Of a stretch of DNA of 64,000 nucleotides, positions 18,668 to 27,745 are shown piece after piece (the first letter of the stretch is position 1; the number at the start of each line of letters is the position of its first letter). The translations under genes were made by a program, and so were the position numbers. This DNA is from Rhizobium rhizoryzae (GTDB lineage: Bacteria > Pseudomonadota > Alphaproteobacteria > Rhizobiales > Rhizobiaceae), in contig NZ_CP049250.1 of NCBI RefSeq assembly GCF_011046895.1, positions 1,586,501-1,650,500 of the forward strand, in the 5' to 3' direction. The notes under the pieces are model-generated. The model searched no databases and was not told where the DNA came from. It worked only from the letters and a program-made list of their open reading frames with translations.

Positions 18668-19720
18668 ATGACAATGGAATTAGTCTTCGACGGCCACAAC
18701 GATGTTCTCTTGCGGCTATGGCGCAACATGCGCAACGGTGCCGATCCTGTCCGCGAGTTCATGCAGGGCACGAGAGAGGGGCATATCGACGGCCCCCGCG
18801 CGAAGGCTGGTGGTTTGGCCGGTGGACTCTGCGCTATCTACATTCCATCAGGCGATCTGATTTTGCAGGAGCCGGACGGGCAGGGGCACTATGTCACCCC
18901 GCTCGCGGCCCCTTTGGCCCGCCAGCCGTCGCTCGATATCGCCATGGAAAAATTTGCCGTCGCGCTGCAGCTTGATCGAGCCAATGCCTGGCGGATCTGC
19001 CGCACGGTGCCGGAAATCCGGGCTGCGATGGACGACGGAATCTTCGCCTGCGTCATGCATATGGAGGGCTGCGAGGCGATCGGTGCCGATCTGGCCGCTC
19101 TCGACGTTTTCCATGCGGCGGGCCTGCGCTCGCTGGGACCCGTCTGGAGCCGCCACAACATCTTCGGCCACGGTGTGCCATTTGCCTATCCCATGTCACC
19201 GGATACGGCGCCGGGTTTGACCAATGCAGGCCTTGCTCTGGTGAAGGAATGCGATCGTCTCGGTATCGTCATCGATCTCGCCCACATCACCGAAAAAGGT
19301 TTCTGGGATGTGGAGAAGACCTCTGAAAAGCCGCTCGTTGCCAGCCATTCCAATGTCCATGCTCTGACCGAGGTGGCCCGTAACCTGACCGACAAGCAGT
19401 TGGATGCCATCCGCGAGCGAAAAGGTCTGGTCGGCCTCAACTATGCCGTGACCATGTTGCGGCCCGATGCGCGCGACGATGCCGACACCTCGCTCGAACT
19501 CATGGTCAAGCACATTGACTACATGGTCGAGCGCATGGGCATTGATTGCGTGGCGCTTGGTTCAGACTTCGACGGAGCCACTGTTCCACAGGAAATTAAT
19601 GATGCGGCGGGCAATCAGAAACTGGTTGCGGCTCTCAGAAACGCGGGATACGGTCAGGACGAACTAATAAAGCTATGCCGTGAAAACTGGTTCAGGATCT
19701 TTGCGGAAACCTGGGCTTGA
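18668..19720 (+). CDS. Membrane dipeptidase-like zinc peptidase (M19 family)
   Basis: 350-residue TIM-barrel amidohydrolase of the renal dipeptidase family. The metal site is recognisable: HxD in DGHNDVLLRLW (about 8-18), bridging Glu in MHMEGCEAIG (about 127), and His in SHSNVHAL and DLAHITEKGF, with GSDFDGA toward the end. No signal peptide is visible, so it is probably cytoplasmic. The downstream peptide-type ABC importer starts 54 bp later in the same direction, suggesting that imported dipeptides or related amides are cut by this enzyme. Proline- or D-amino-acid-containing dipeptides are known M19 substrates. Confidence 0.9.
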   Translation: MTMELVFDGHNDVLLRLWRNMRNGADPVREFMQGTREGHIDGPRAKAGGLAGGLCAIYIPSGDLILQEPDGQGHYVTPLAAPLARQPSLDIAMEKFAVALQLDRANAWRICRTVPEIRAAMDDGIFACVMHMEGCEAIGADLAALDVFHAAGLRSLGPVWSRHNIFGHGVPFAYPMSPDTAPGLTNAGLALVKECDRLGIVIDLAHITEKGFWDVEKTSEKPLVASHSNVHALTEVARNLTDKQLDAIRERKGLVGLNYAVTMLRPDARDDADTSLELMVKHIDYMVERMGIDCVALGSDFDGATVPQEINDAAGNQKLVAALRNAGYGQDELIKLCRENWFRIFAETWA

Positions 19721-19774
19721 GAGACGGCTAAGTGCTTTAAAAAACACTGTTTTAAAGAAATGGGGAACCAGACC

Positions 19775-21412
19775 ATGAACGCGTTCAATCGAAGCCTCCG
19801 CCTCCTTGGCACCAGTGCTGCCCTCTCTGTCATGATGCTGTCTGCGCCGCAGGCTTTTGCTGCAACGCCAGCCGATACGCTGGTTGTCGGCTTTGCCATC
19901 GACGACATCATTTCGCTTGATCCGGGCGAGGCTTTCGAGCTTTCCACAGCCGAAGTGACCGCCAACACTTACGAAAAGCTGGTCACGCTCGATCCGAATG
20001 ATACATCCAAGGTCGTCGGTCAGCTGGCAGAAAGCTGGAAGATTTCCGACGATGGTCTGACCTACACGTTCAAGCTGAAGCCGAACCTGAAGTTTGCATC
20101 CGGCAATCCGATCACGGCAGAGGACGTGGCCTATTCGTTCGAGCGCGCCGTGAAGCTTGACAAGTCGCCAGCCTTCCTGCTGACGCAGTTCGGTCTGAAG
20201 GGTGACAATGTCGCCGAAAAGGCAAAGGCTGCCGATGCCTCGACCTTCGTTCTGACGGTCGACAAGCCCTACGCGCCGAGCTTTGTCCTCAACGTTCTGA
20301 CGGCCACGGTTGCCTCGGTCGTTGACAAGAAGGTTGTTGCTGCCAAGGCCAAGCCGGTTACGGTAACCGCTGAAGCCAAGTGGGACAATGATTTCGGCAA
20401 CGAATTCCTGAAGACCGGCTATGCTGGCTCTGGCCCGTTCAAGGTTCTGACCTGGAAGGCGAACGAAGCCGTCGTTCTGGAAGCCAATCCGAATTTCCAG
20501 GGCGAAAAGCCCAAGCTGAAGCGCGTCATCTACCGCTACATGAAGGAAAGCGCCTCGCAGCGTCTGGCTCTTGAAAACGGCGATATCGATATCGCCCGTA
20601 ACCTCGAGCCAAATGATCTGAAGGCGATTGCATCCAAGTCCACGCTGGCCCAGACGTCCGCTCCAAAGGGTACCGTTTATTATATCGGCCTGAACCAGAA
20701 GAACCCGAACCTTGCCAAGCCGGAAGTGGTCGAGGCGTTCAAGTATCTGATGGACTACGATGCGATCGGCGCGACGCTCATCAACGGCATCGGCAAGATC
20801 CACCAGACCTTCCTGCCGGAAGGCCAGCTGGGTGCAAGCTCTGAAAATCCCTACAAGCTTGATGTTGCCAAGGCCAAGGAACTGCTGGCAAAGGCCGGAC
20901 TGAAGGACGGCTTCAAGGTGACGATGGATGTGCGTAACACGCAGCCCGTAACCGGTATTGCCGAAGCCTATCAGCAGACACTGGCGCAGGCAGGCGTAAA
21001 GCTGGAAATCATTCCGGGTGATGGTAAGCAGACGCTGACCAAGTACCGCGCTCGCCAGCACGATATGTATATCGGCCAGTGGGGTTCGGACTATTTCGAT
21101 CCGAACTCGAATGCGGAAACCTTCACGGCCAATCCGGACAATTCCGATGCGGGCAAGAACAAGACGCTCGCATGGCGCAATGCCTGGGATGTGCCGGAAC
21201 TGACGAAGCAGACGCAGGCTGCACTTCTGGAGAAGGACAGCGCAAAGCGCGCCGAGATCTACCAGAAGCTTCAGAAGGAAGTTCTGGCCAAGGGTCCGTT
21301 CGTCATCATCTTCCAGCAGGTGGAAGTGGCGGGCTATTCGGCCAAGCTGAAGGGCTTCAAGCTCGGTCCGAGCTTTGACACCAACTTCGTCTACACGATC
21401 TCGAAGGACTAA
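19775..21412 (+). CDS. Peptide-type ABC transporter substrate-binding protein (SBP family 5)
   Basis: 545-residue periplasmic binding protein. Signal peptide with SVMMLSAPQAFAA (about residues 15-30). Family 5 hallmarks are AESWKISDDGLTYTFKLKPN and GNPITAEDVAYSFERA, and a C-terminal segment near FVIIFQQVEVAGY. The ATG at 19775 is preferred because GGGGAA sits 9 bp upstream; an ATG at 19760 would add five residues. It is followed by two permeases and two ATPases, completing a Dpp/Opp-type system. Preceded by the M19 dipeptidase. Ligand could be a dipeptide, opine-like compound or other small amide. Confidence 0.9.
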   Translation: MNAFNRSLRLLGTSAALSVMMLSAPQAFAATPADTLVVGFAIDDIISLDPGEAFELSTAEVTANTYEKLVTLDPNDTSKVVGQLAESWKISDDGLTYTFKLKPNLKFASGNPITAEDVAYSFERAVKLDKSPAFLLTQFGLKGDNVAEKAKAADASTFVLTVDKPYAPSFVLNVLTATVASVVDKKVVAAKAKPVTVTAEAKWDNDFGNEFLKTGYAGSGPFKVLTWKANEAVVLEANPNFQGEKPKLKRVIYRYMKESASQRLALENGDIDIARNLEPNDLKAIASKSTLAQTSAPKGTVYYIGLNQKNPNLAKPEVVEAFKYLMDYDAIGATLINGIGKIHQTFLPEGQLGASSENPYKLDVAKAKELLAKAGLKDGFKVTMDVRNTQPVTGIAEAYQQTLAQAGVKLEIIPGDGKQTLTKYRARQHDMYIGQWGSDYFDPNSNAETFTANPDNSDAGKNKTLAWRNAWDVPELTKQTQAALLEKDSAKRAEIYQKLQKEVLAKGPFVIIFQQVEVAGYSAKLKGFKLGPSFDTNFVYTISKD

Positions 21413-21423
21413 GGGCCGGTTCC

Positions 21424-22491
21424 TTGACACTTCCCGAGACGAGCGGAGCGACGCGGCCACGGCGGCGTCGCAACAACCGCACGGCATGGGCCATCCTGCG
21501 TTTTGCGGTGACGGTCCTGACCACTTTCCTCGGCCTTCTGGCCGTTACCTTTTTCATCGGTCGCGTGGTGCCCATCGATCCGGCGCTCGCCATTGTTGGC
21601 GATCGTGCGCCTGCCCATGTGGTGGAGCGCGTTCGCGAGGAACTGGGGCTGAACCTGCCGCTCTGGCAGCAGTTTTTCATCTACTTGAAACAGGTTCTCT
21701 CCGGTGATTTCGGAACCTCGGTACTGACGAGCAATCCGGTGCTGGAAGACATAAAGCGTGTGTTTCCGGCGACCATGGAGCTCGCAACCGTCGGTACCCT
21801 GATCGGCGCTTTATTCGGCGTGCCGCTCGGCGTTCTGGCGGCGGTAAAGCGCGGCAGCATTGCCGATCAGGTGGTGCGTGTCGTGGGGCTTATCGGCTAT
21901 TCGGTGCCGGTCTTCTGGCTGGCGCTCCTGGCCTTGCTCTTCTTCTACGCGAAGCTGAACTGGGTTGCCTATCCGGGGCGTATCGACGTGGTCTACGAAT
22001 ACACGTTTGTTTCTACGACCGGCTTCTACCTGTTCGATGCCATCATGCAGGGCGAGTGGGAAGTCTTCCGGGATCTTTTCCGGCACATCATCCTGCCATC
22101 CGCACTGCTCGGATATTTTTCGCTGGCCTATATCAGCCGCATGACGCGCTCCTTCATGCTGAACGAACTGGCGCAGGAATATGTCGTCGCCGCTCGGGCG
22201 AAGGGGCTTTCGGAGACCCGCATCATCTGGTTCCACGCGCTGCGCAATGCCGCCGTGCCGCTGATTACGGTCATCGCGCTTTCCTATGCAGGCCTGCTGG
22301 AAGGGTCGGTCCTGACGGAGACGATCTTCTCCTGGCCGGGACTGGGCCTCTACATCACCAATTCGCTGCAGAACGCGGATATCAACGCCGTGCTGGGTGG
22401 CACGCTTGTTGTGGGCGCCGTGTTCGTGACCATCAATCTGTTGTCCGATCTGCTGTACCGGACGCTCGATCCGAGGACGCGCAGCCGATGA
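21424..22491 (+). CDS. Peptide-type ABC transporter permease (DppB-like)
   Basis: 355-residue inner-membrane permease with about six helices, including one near residues 22-45. The TTG at 21424 is the most upstream start after the binding-protein gene and has a GGG-rich weak ribosome site; the arginine-rich leader makes the exact start uncertain. The ABC permease loop is seen in EYVVAARAKGLSETRIIWFHALRNA (about 255-280, in parts). The last helices carry TETIFSWPGLGLYI. It overlaps the next permease by an ATGA junction, so the genes are translationally coupled. Confidence 0.9.
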   Translation: MTLPETSGATRPRRRRNNRTAWAILRFAVTVLTTFLGLLAVTFFIGRVVPIDPALAIVGDRAPAHVVERVREELGLNLPLWQQFFIYLKQVLSGDFGTSVLTSNPVLEDIKRVFPATMELATVGTLIGALFGVPLGVLAAVKRGSIADQVVRVVGLIGYSVPVFWLALLALLFFYAKLNWVAYPGRIDVVYEYTFVSTTGFYLFDAIMQGEWEVFRDLFRHIILPSALLGYFSLAYISRMTRSFMLNELAQEYVVAARAKGLSETRIIWFHALRNAAVPLITVIALSYAGLLEGSVLTETIFSWPGLGLYITNSLQNADINAVLGGTLVVGAVFVTINLLSDLLYRTLDPRTRSR

Positions 22492-23420
22492 CGAGCCTTG
22501 AGACCACATTGAAACCGTATAGCCGCGAATGGCTGCTTTCCGACCGCCCGACAACCCGCAGGCAGGCGCAACTTGGCCGCGCCTATGTCGTCTGGCGGCG
22601 GTTTTCGGAAAACCGGCTGGCGCTGCTTGGCCTCTTCATCATCATCGCGCTGATCGTAGTCGCGGCCCTGGCGGATGTCATTTCGCCGCATAATCCGGTG
22701 ATCGGTGACCTGCGCAATTCACGCCTGTTGCCGCCGGGCTCAGAAGGCTTTCTCTTGGGAACCGACGACCAGGGACGCGACATTCTTTCGCGCCTCATTC
22801 ATGGTTCGCGGCTGACGTTGATGGTCGTGGTGCTTGTGGCGGTTATTGCCGCGCCCATCGGTCTGCTGGTGGGAACGGTTGCCGGTTATGCCGGGGGCTG
22901 GATCGATGCCGTTCTCATGCGCATCACCGACATTTTCCTCGCCTTTCCGAAGCTCGTTCTGGCGTTGGCGCTGGTCGCGGCTCTTGGACCGGGGATCGAG
23001 AATGCCATTCTGGCGATTGCCGTGACCTCCTGGCCGCCCTACGCCCGTATCGCCCGCGCCGAGACACTGACCTTCCGTAACTCGGAATTCATTTCGGCGG
23101 TCAAGCTGATGGGAGCTTCGCCCTTCCGCATCGTGCTTCGGCACGTCATGCCGCTCTGCACATCCTCTCTGATCGTACGTGTGACGCTGGACATGGCGGG
23201 TATTATTCTAACGGCCGCCGGTCTTGGGTTCCTCGGCCTCGGTGCCCAGCCGCCGCTGCCGGAATGGGGTGCAATGATTGCCTCTGGCCGTCGCTTCATT
23301 CTCGACCAGTGGTGGGTTGCCGCCATGCCGGGCTTTGCCATCCTCATCGTCAGCCTTGGTTTCAATCTGCTGGGCGATGGCTTGCGCGATGCACTCGACC
23401 CGAAGGAGGCCGGACAATGA
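22488..23420 (+). CDS. Peptide-type ABC transporter permease (DppC-like)
   Basis: 310 residues, second permease of the importer. The N-terminal helix RFSENRLALLGLFIIIALI and the motif LLGTDDQGRDILSRLIHGSR are typical of DppC. The EAA loop region is EFISAVKLMGASPFRIVLRHVMP (about 198-220, in parts). Starts inside the preceding stop (ATGA) and ends in an ATGA overlap with the first ATPase gene. Confidence 0.92.
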   Translation: MTSLETTLKPYSREWLLSDRPTTRRQAQLGRAYVVWRRFSENRLALLGLFIIIALIVVAALADVISPHNPVIGDLRNSRLLPPGSEGFLLGTDDQGRDILSRLIHGSRLTLMVVVLVAVIAAPIGLLVGTVAGYAGGWIDAVLMRITDIFLAFPKLVLALALVAALGPGIENAILAIAVTSWPPYARIARAETLTFRNSEFISAVKLMGASPFRIVLRHVMPLCTSSLIVRVTLDMAGIILTAAGLGFLGLGAQPPLPEWGAMIASGRRFILDQWWVAAMPGFAILIVSLGFNLLGDGLRDALDPKEAGQ

Positions 23421-24250
23421 GCCCGCTTCTGACCGTGGAGAATTTGCGCGTGAGCTTTCCGACGCGCACGGGCGAAGTGAATGCCGTGCGTGGCGTATCC
23501 TTCACGCTTGGCAAGGAAAGGCTCGGCATCGTCGGCGAATCCGGCTCCGGCAAATCGCAGACCGGTCGCGCCATCATGGGCCTGACGCCCGGACATGCGA
23601 AGATTACCGCCGACAGGTTGAACTTCGACGGTATCGATCTTCTTTCCGCGTCCAAGCGCCAGCGTCGCGATATGCGCGGAAAGCGCATGGCGATGATCCT
23701 GCAGGATCCGAAATATTCGCTCAATCCCGTCATGCCAATCGGCAAGCAGATCATCGAAACGCTGCGGACGCATGAAAGTGTGTCTGGTCGCCAGGCCCGG
23801 GATCGGGCGCTTGCCATGCTGGAGGCGGTGCAGATCCGCGATCCCGAACGCGTGTTCGATCTCTATCCGCATGAGGTCTCCGGCGGCATGGGTCAGCGCA
23901 TCATGATCGCCATGATGCTGGTCTGCGGCCCGGAGTTGCTCATCGCGGACGAACCGACATCCGCGCTTGACGTGACGGTGCAACTGGAGGTGCTCGGCAT
24001 TCTGGACAAGCTTGTGGCCGAGCGCGGCATGGGGCTGATCTTCGTCAGCCATGATCTGAGGCTGGTTTCCTCCTTTTGCGATCGCGTACTGGTGATGTAT
24101 GCCGGCCGCGTGGTGGAGGAATTGCCATCGGCCGATCTGGCAGCGGCGCAGCACCCCTACACGCGGGGACTGTTGAACTGCCTGCCAACGATCGGCAGCA
24201 ATAGGCATCCGCTTCCGGTGCTGGAGCGACAGGCGGAGTGGACGCAATGA
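23417..24250 (+). CDS. Peptide-type ABC transporter ATP-binding protein (DppD-like)
   Basis: 277 residues. Walker [12 protein letters not shown] (about 38), Q-loop MILQDPKYSLNPVM, signature SGGMGQRIMIAMML (about 155), Walker [13 protein letters not shown], and H-loop VSHDLRLV are intact. The C-terminus has the oligopeptide-transporter extension ending HPYTRGLLNCLP. The glutamine after Walker A SGK-S replaces the more usual threonine-containing spelling but the P-loop Lys and Ser are present. Coupled by ATGA overlaps on both sides. Confidence 0.93.
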   Translation: MSPLLTVENLRVSFPTRTGEVNAVRGVSFTLGKERLGIVGESGSGKSQTGRAIMGLTPGHAKITADRLNFDGIDLLSASKRQRRDMRGKRMAMILQDPKYSLNPVMPIGKQIIETLRTHESVSGRQARDRALAMLEAVQIRDPERVFDLYPHEVSGGMGQRIMIAMMLVCGPELLIADEPTSALDVTVQLEVLGILDKLVAERGMGLIFVSHDLRLVSSFCDRVLVMYAGRVVEELPSADLAAAQHPYTRGLLNCLPTIGSNRHPLPVLERQAEWTQ

Positions 24251-25002
24251 CCGGTACTGCACTTTCCGTTCGCGATATGGTCGTGACATTCGACGAGTTT
24301 GTCGCGCTCAGCCATGTGACCATGAATGTGAACGAGGGCGAATCTTTCGGAATCGTTGGAGAATCCGGCTCGGGTAAATCGACATTGCTGCGCGCCGTTG
24401 CGGGATTGAATGTGTTCGAATCCGGCAGCCTGACGGTTGCTGGTCGCAGCTATTCCGGTTCCCGCCGCGACAAGGAATTCTATCGTACGGTCCAGATGGT
24501 GTTTCAGGATCCCTATGGTTCGCTGCATCCGCGCCAGACAGTCGATCGGCTGTTGCTGGAGCCGCTTGCAATCCATGGCTTTTCCGACGTCGATGCCCGC
24601 ATTGCCCGCGCGCTGGATGAGGTGGGTCTCGGCTCCGGCTTCCGGTTCCGCTATTCGCACCAGCTTTCGGGTGGTCAGCGCCAGCGCATTGCCATTGCCC
24701 GTGCGCTGATCCTGGAGCCGAAAATCCTGCTTCTGGATGAGCCGACATCGGCGCTCGATGCCTCCATCCAGGCCGAAATCCTCAACCTGCTGGAGCAGGC
24801 GCGCAAGGACCGGAACCTTACCTTCATCATGGTCAGCCACGATCTTGGCGTCATCAGCCACATGTGCGAGCGGCTGGCGGTGATGAAAAAGGGTGAGGTC
24901 GTGGAAACAGTTTCCGTCGAGGCTCTGGAAAAGCGCGAGTTTTCGCAAGAGTATACGCGCCAGCTGTTGGTGGCGAGCGAAGGCTTCCGCCGGACGGCTT
25001 AG
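24247..25002 (+). CDS. Peptide-type ABC transporter ATP-binding protein (DppF-like)
   Basis: 251 residues, partner ATPase. Walker [12 protein letters not shown] (about 40), MVFQDPYGSLHPRQ, signature [15 protein letters not shown] (about 140), Walker B LLLDEPTSALD, H-loop VSHDLGVI. The start is the ATG at 24247 inside the preceding stop. Last gene of the five-gene importer; the LysR gene begins 30 bp later. Confidence 0.93.
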   Translation: MTGTALSVRDMVVTFDEFVALSHVTMNVNEGESFGIVGESGSGKSTLLRAVAGLNVFESGSLTVAGRSYSGSRRDKEFYRTVQMVFQDPYGSLHPRQTVDRLLLEPLAIHGFSDVDARIARALDEVGLGSGFRFRYSHQLSGGQRQRIAIARALILEPKILLLDEPTSALDASIQAEILNLLEQARKDRNLTFIMVSHDLGVISHMCERLAVMKKGEVVETVSVEALEKREFSQEYTRQLLVASEGFRRTA

Positions 25003-25032
25003 AGCGAGCGCACTCACTTTTGGCGGATGTCC

Positions 25033-25965
25033 ATGCAGCTTCGGGCCCTGATGTATTTCGATGAGGTGGTGCGCACCAACTCCATGCGCGCCGCCGCAGA
25101 AAATCTGAACGTTGCGGCAACCGCCGTCAGCCGCCAGATCGAAAACCTCGAACATTACTTCGGCACCCCGCTGGTTGAACGCAGCAGTCGGGGTATCCGT
25201 CTAACGGCGGCTGGCGAGCTGCTTGCGGCACGCGCAGGCAAGACATTGCGCGAGCTGGAACATGTGCATCAACTCATTGACGATCTTCAGGGTCTCCAGC
25301 GTGGGCGGGTGGTGATCTATGCCAACGGGGCTGCGGTCGCGAACCTGCTTGCGCCCGTGCTTGCGCAGTTCAGCCTGAAATATCCCAATCTGCGGTTCGA
25401 GGTGGCAATCACGACAGCCAGACAGGCCATCGAGGCGCTTTCGAGCGCGGAGGCCGATCTTGTCGTCACTCTGTTTGCGCCCAAGCTGACAGGGGTCAAG
25501 GTGCGGCTTCGCTCGGAAGTCGCCTATGATCTCATCACCTCTGCCAGGCACGCGGCGGCGGGATTGACCGAAATCTCGCTCAAGGATGTGGCCGCGCTTC
25601 CTCTGGCGCTGCCCGACAAGAGCTTCGGTGCCCGTCAGGCCTTCGAGGAGCAGTTTGCCAAGGTCGGTGTCGAACTCGACCCGGTTTTCGTCACGGGATC
25701 ATTGGAGATGCTGAAGGAACTGGTCTTGCGCGAAGCGGCGGTGACGCTTCTGCCGAGGCTGACCATTACGCGCGAAATCGAGATGGGGCTTCTGTCCGCC
25801 ATTCCGATTTCCGGCGGGCGGGCGGTGAAGACGGCGATTGAGCTCTGCGTCGCGCCCGATCGCCAGCTTTCCTTTGCCGCCGCCAAGCTGGTGGATTTCA
25901 TTGAGGCTTTCATGCGCGGAGCAGAACCCCGCAAGGCAGGACAGAAACCCAAGAAGAGTGTGTAG
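25033..25965 (+). CDS. LysR-family transcriptional regulator
   Basis: 310 residues from the ATG at 25033, which has GGCGG 6 bp upstream (an ATG two codons earlier directly abuts that site). Winged helix-turn-helix in about residues 1-60 (MYFDEVVRTNSMRAAAENL, AVSRQIENLEHYFG), then the effector-binding domain. It lies between two peptide-type ABC systems, both in the same direction, and is the only obvious regulator for either. Which one it controls cannot be told from sequence. Confidence 0.87.
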   Translation: MQLRALMYFDEVVRTNSMRAAAENLNVAATAVSRQIENLEHYFGTPLVERSSRGIRLTAAGELLAARAGKTLRELEHVHQLIDDLQGLQRGRVVIYANGAAVANLLAPVLAQFSLKYPNLRFEVAITTARQAIEALSSAEADLVVTLFAPKLTGVKVRLRSEVAYDLITSARHAAAGLTEISLKDVAALPLALPDKSFGARQAFEEQFAKVGVELDPVFVTGSLEMLKELVLREAAVTLLPRLTITREIEMGLLSAIPISGGRAVKTAIELCVAPDRQLSFAAAKLVDFIEAFMRGAEPRKAGQKPKKSV

Positions 25966-26010
25966 CGATTTCGGCTACACAGAGCACACAAAATTCGCCA
26001 TTGTGTGTGC
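25961..26010. other. Two inverted repeats between lysR and the next ABC operon
   Basis: TGTAGC (25961-25966) pairs with GCTACA (25974-25979), overlapping the lysR stop. GCACACA (25984-25990) pairs with TGTGTGC (26004-26010), 13 bp apart. The second lies 89 bp before the binding-protein start and may be a regulator site or a weak terminator. Confidence 0.4.
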
Positions 26011-26098
26011 GCCTGCGAAATGACAGTATTTTCGCATAAACAGCTCTGCTGCCGCGCTTGAAACGGCAGATGGAGCAAGATCCAGGGGATTTTCAAGC

Positions 26099-27631
26099 AT
26101 GTCACGCCTCACGCTTTCCACCTCGACCGGCTTTTCGCGCCGAACCTTCGTCGTTCTCACATTGGCGGCTGGCGTCGCCTTGGGTGCGCTTGGTTCCGCG
26201 CAGGCGGCTCCCAAAACCTCGCTTTCGCTTGGAATGTCGGTGGAGCCATCGGGCCTTGATCCGACGGCTGCCGCACCGGTCGCCATCGGTCAGGTGACGT
26301 GGCAGAACATCTTCGAAGGCCTGACGACCATCGACAAGGATGGCAAGGTGCAGCCGCAACTGGCCGAAAGCTGGGTCATTTCGCCGGATGGGCTGAATTA
26401 TACATTCAAGCTGCGCAAGGGCGTAACCTTCCACAATGGTGAAGTGTTCGATTCCGCCGTTGCGAAATTCTCGATCGATCGCGCGCGGGCTTCCGATTCC
26501 GTCAATCCGCAGAAGCGCTATTTCGCGTCGGTCGATAGCGTCGAGACGCCGGATGCAGCGACGCTGGTGGTGAAGCTGAAGAGCCCGACGGGCAATTTCC
26601 TCTACTGGCTGGGCTGGCCGTCCTCGGTCATGGTTGCGCCGAAGAGTGCGGCCGAGAACAAGACAAACCCGATTGGCACTGGCCCGTTCAAGTTCGTCAG
26701 CTGGGCCAAGGGCTCTCAGGTCGAACTGGCAAAGAACCCGGATTACTGGGACAAGGCAGGCACTGCCAAGCTGGAGAAGGTTACCTTCCGCTTCATAGCC
26801 GATGCGCAGGCGCAGGCTGCGGCTCTGAAATCCGGTGATCTGGATGCCTTTCCGGAATTTGCAGCACCCGAACTGATGGCAAGCTTCGAGGGTGACAGCA
26901 AGCTCACCACCGTCATCGGCAATACCGAACTGAAGGTCGTGGCTGGCATGAACAATGCCAAGAAGCCTTTCGATGACAAGCGCGTGCGCCAGGCCCTCAT
27001 GATGGCGGTAGACCGCCAGGCGCTGATCGATGGGGCGTGGTCCGGCTTTGGCACGGCCATCGGCAGCCATTATACGCCGAACGATCGTGGCTTCGTGGAT
27101 CTGACTAAGACCTACCCCTACGATCCGGAAAAGGCACGCAAGCTTCTGGCAGAAGCCGGCTTCGCCAGTGGACTGAGCTTCACGATCAAGGCGCCGCAAA
27201 TGGCCTATGCGCAACGCAGTTCGCAGATGTTGCAGGCCATGTTTGCCGATGTGGGGGTAACGCTGAACATCGAAACCACCGAGTTTCCGGCAAAATGGGT
27301 GGCCGATGTGTTCAAGGGCGGCAATTACGACATGACCATCGTGGCGCATGCCGAACCGATGGACATCGATATCTATGCGCGTGATCCCTACTACTTCAAT
27401 TACAAGAACCCGGCCTTCAACGAGGTTCTGAAAAAAGTGGACGCCACCGCCGATGCCGGCGAACAGGCGAAGCTCTATGGCGAGGCGCAGAAGATCCTGG
27501 CAGAGGATGTGCCGGCCCTCTACCTCTTCGTGATGCCGAAGCTTGGCGTGTGGAACAAGAACCTCAAGGGGCTCTGGGAAAACGAACCGATCCCATCCAA
27601 CGTGCTGGCCCAGGTTGAATGGGCGCAGTAA
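26099..27631 (+). CDS. Peptide-type ABC transporter substrate-binding protein with a Tat-like signal
   Basis: 510-residue family 5 binding protein. The N-terminus contains FSRRTFVVLTLAAG followed by a hydrophobic stretch and SAQAA, consistent with a twin-arginine signal peptide; this differs from the Sec-type signal of the paralogue at 19.8 kb. Family motifs are AESWVISPDGLNYTFKLRKGV and FHNGEVFDSAVAKFS (in parts), and DDKRVRQALMMAVDRQAL. First gene of a unit with two permeases and an amidase, but no ATPase gene, so it must borrow ATPases, perhaps those of the adjacent system. Confidence 0.9.
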   Translation: MSRLTLSTSTGFSRRTFVVLTLAAGVALGALGSAQAAPKTSLSLGMSVEPSGLDPTAAAPVAIGQVTWQNIFEGLTTIDKDGKVQPQLAESWVISPDGLNYTFKLRKGVTFHNGEVFDSAVAKFSIDRARASDSVNPQKRYFASVDSVETPDAATLVVKLKSPTGNFLYWLGWPSSVMVAPKSAAENKTNPIGTGPFKFVSWAKGSQVELAKNPDYWDKAGTAKLEKVTFRFIADAQAQAAALKSGDLDAFPEFAAPELMASFEGDSKLTTVIGNTELKVVAGMNNAKKPFDDKRVRQALMMAVDRQALIDGAWSGFGTAIGSHYTPNDRGFVDLTKTYPYDPEKARKLLAEAGFASGLSFTIKAPQMAYAQRSSQMLQAMFADVGVTLNIETTEFPAKWVADVFKGGNYDMTIVAHAEPMDIDIYARDPYYFNYKNPAFNEVLKKVDATADAGEQAKLYGEAQKILAEDVPALYLFVMPKLGVWNKNLKGLWENEPIPSNVLAQVEWAQ

Positions 27632-27745
27632 CCGGCTGAGAGGCGGCGGAACGCCAGTAAAGTTTCTGCCGCTTTCAAAATCCATTGCATGCCTGAAACA
27701 GGCGTTTCATCCTTCGCTTTCCCGGAAAGCCTGAAGGGACAGGAT

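Noticed and set aside
19763..19785. GGAAC followed by CGTT before the first peptide-binding protein
   Set aside because: Spacer is only 13 bp, outside the 16-17 bp needed for an EcfG promoter.
19673..21487. 604-codon open frame antisense to the peptide-binding protein gene
   Set aside because: Shadow of a well-supported gene; no domain seen.
26102..27685. 527-codon open frame antisense to the second binding-protein gene
   Set aside because: Same reasoning: codon-bias shadow without motifs.
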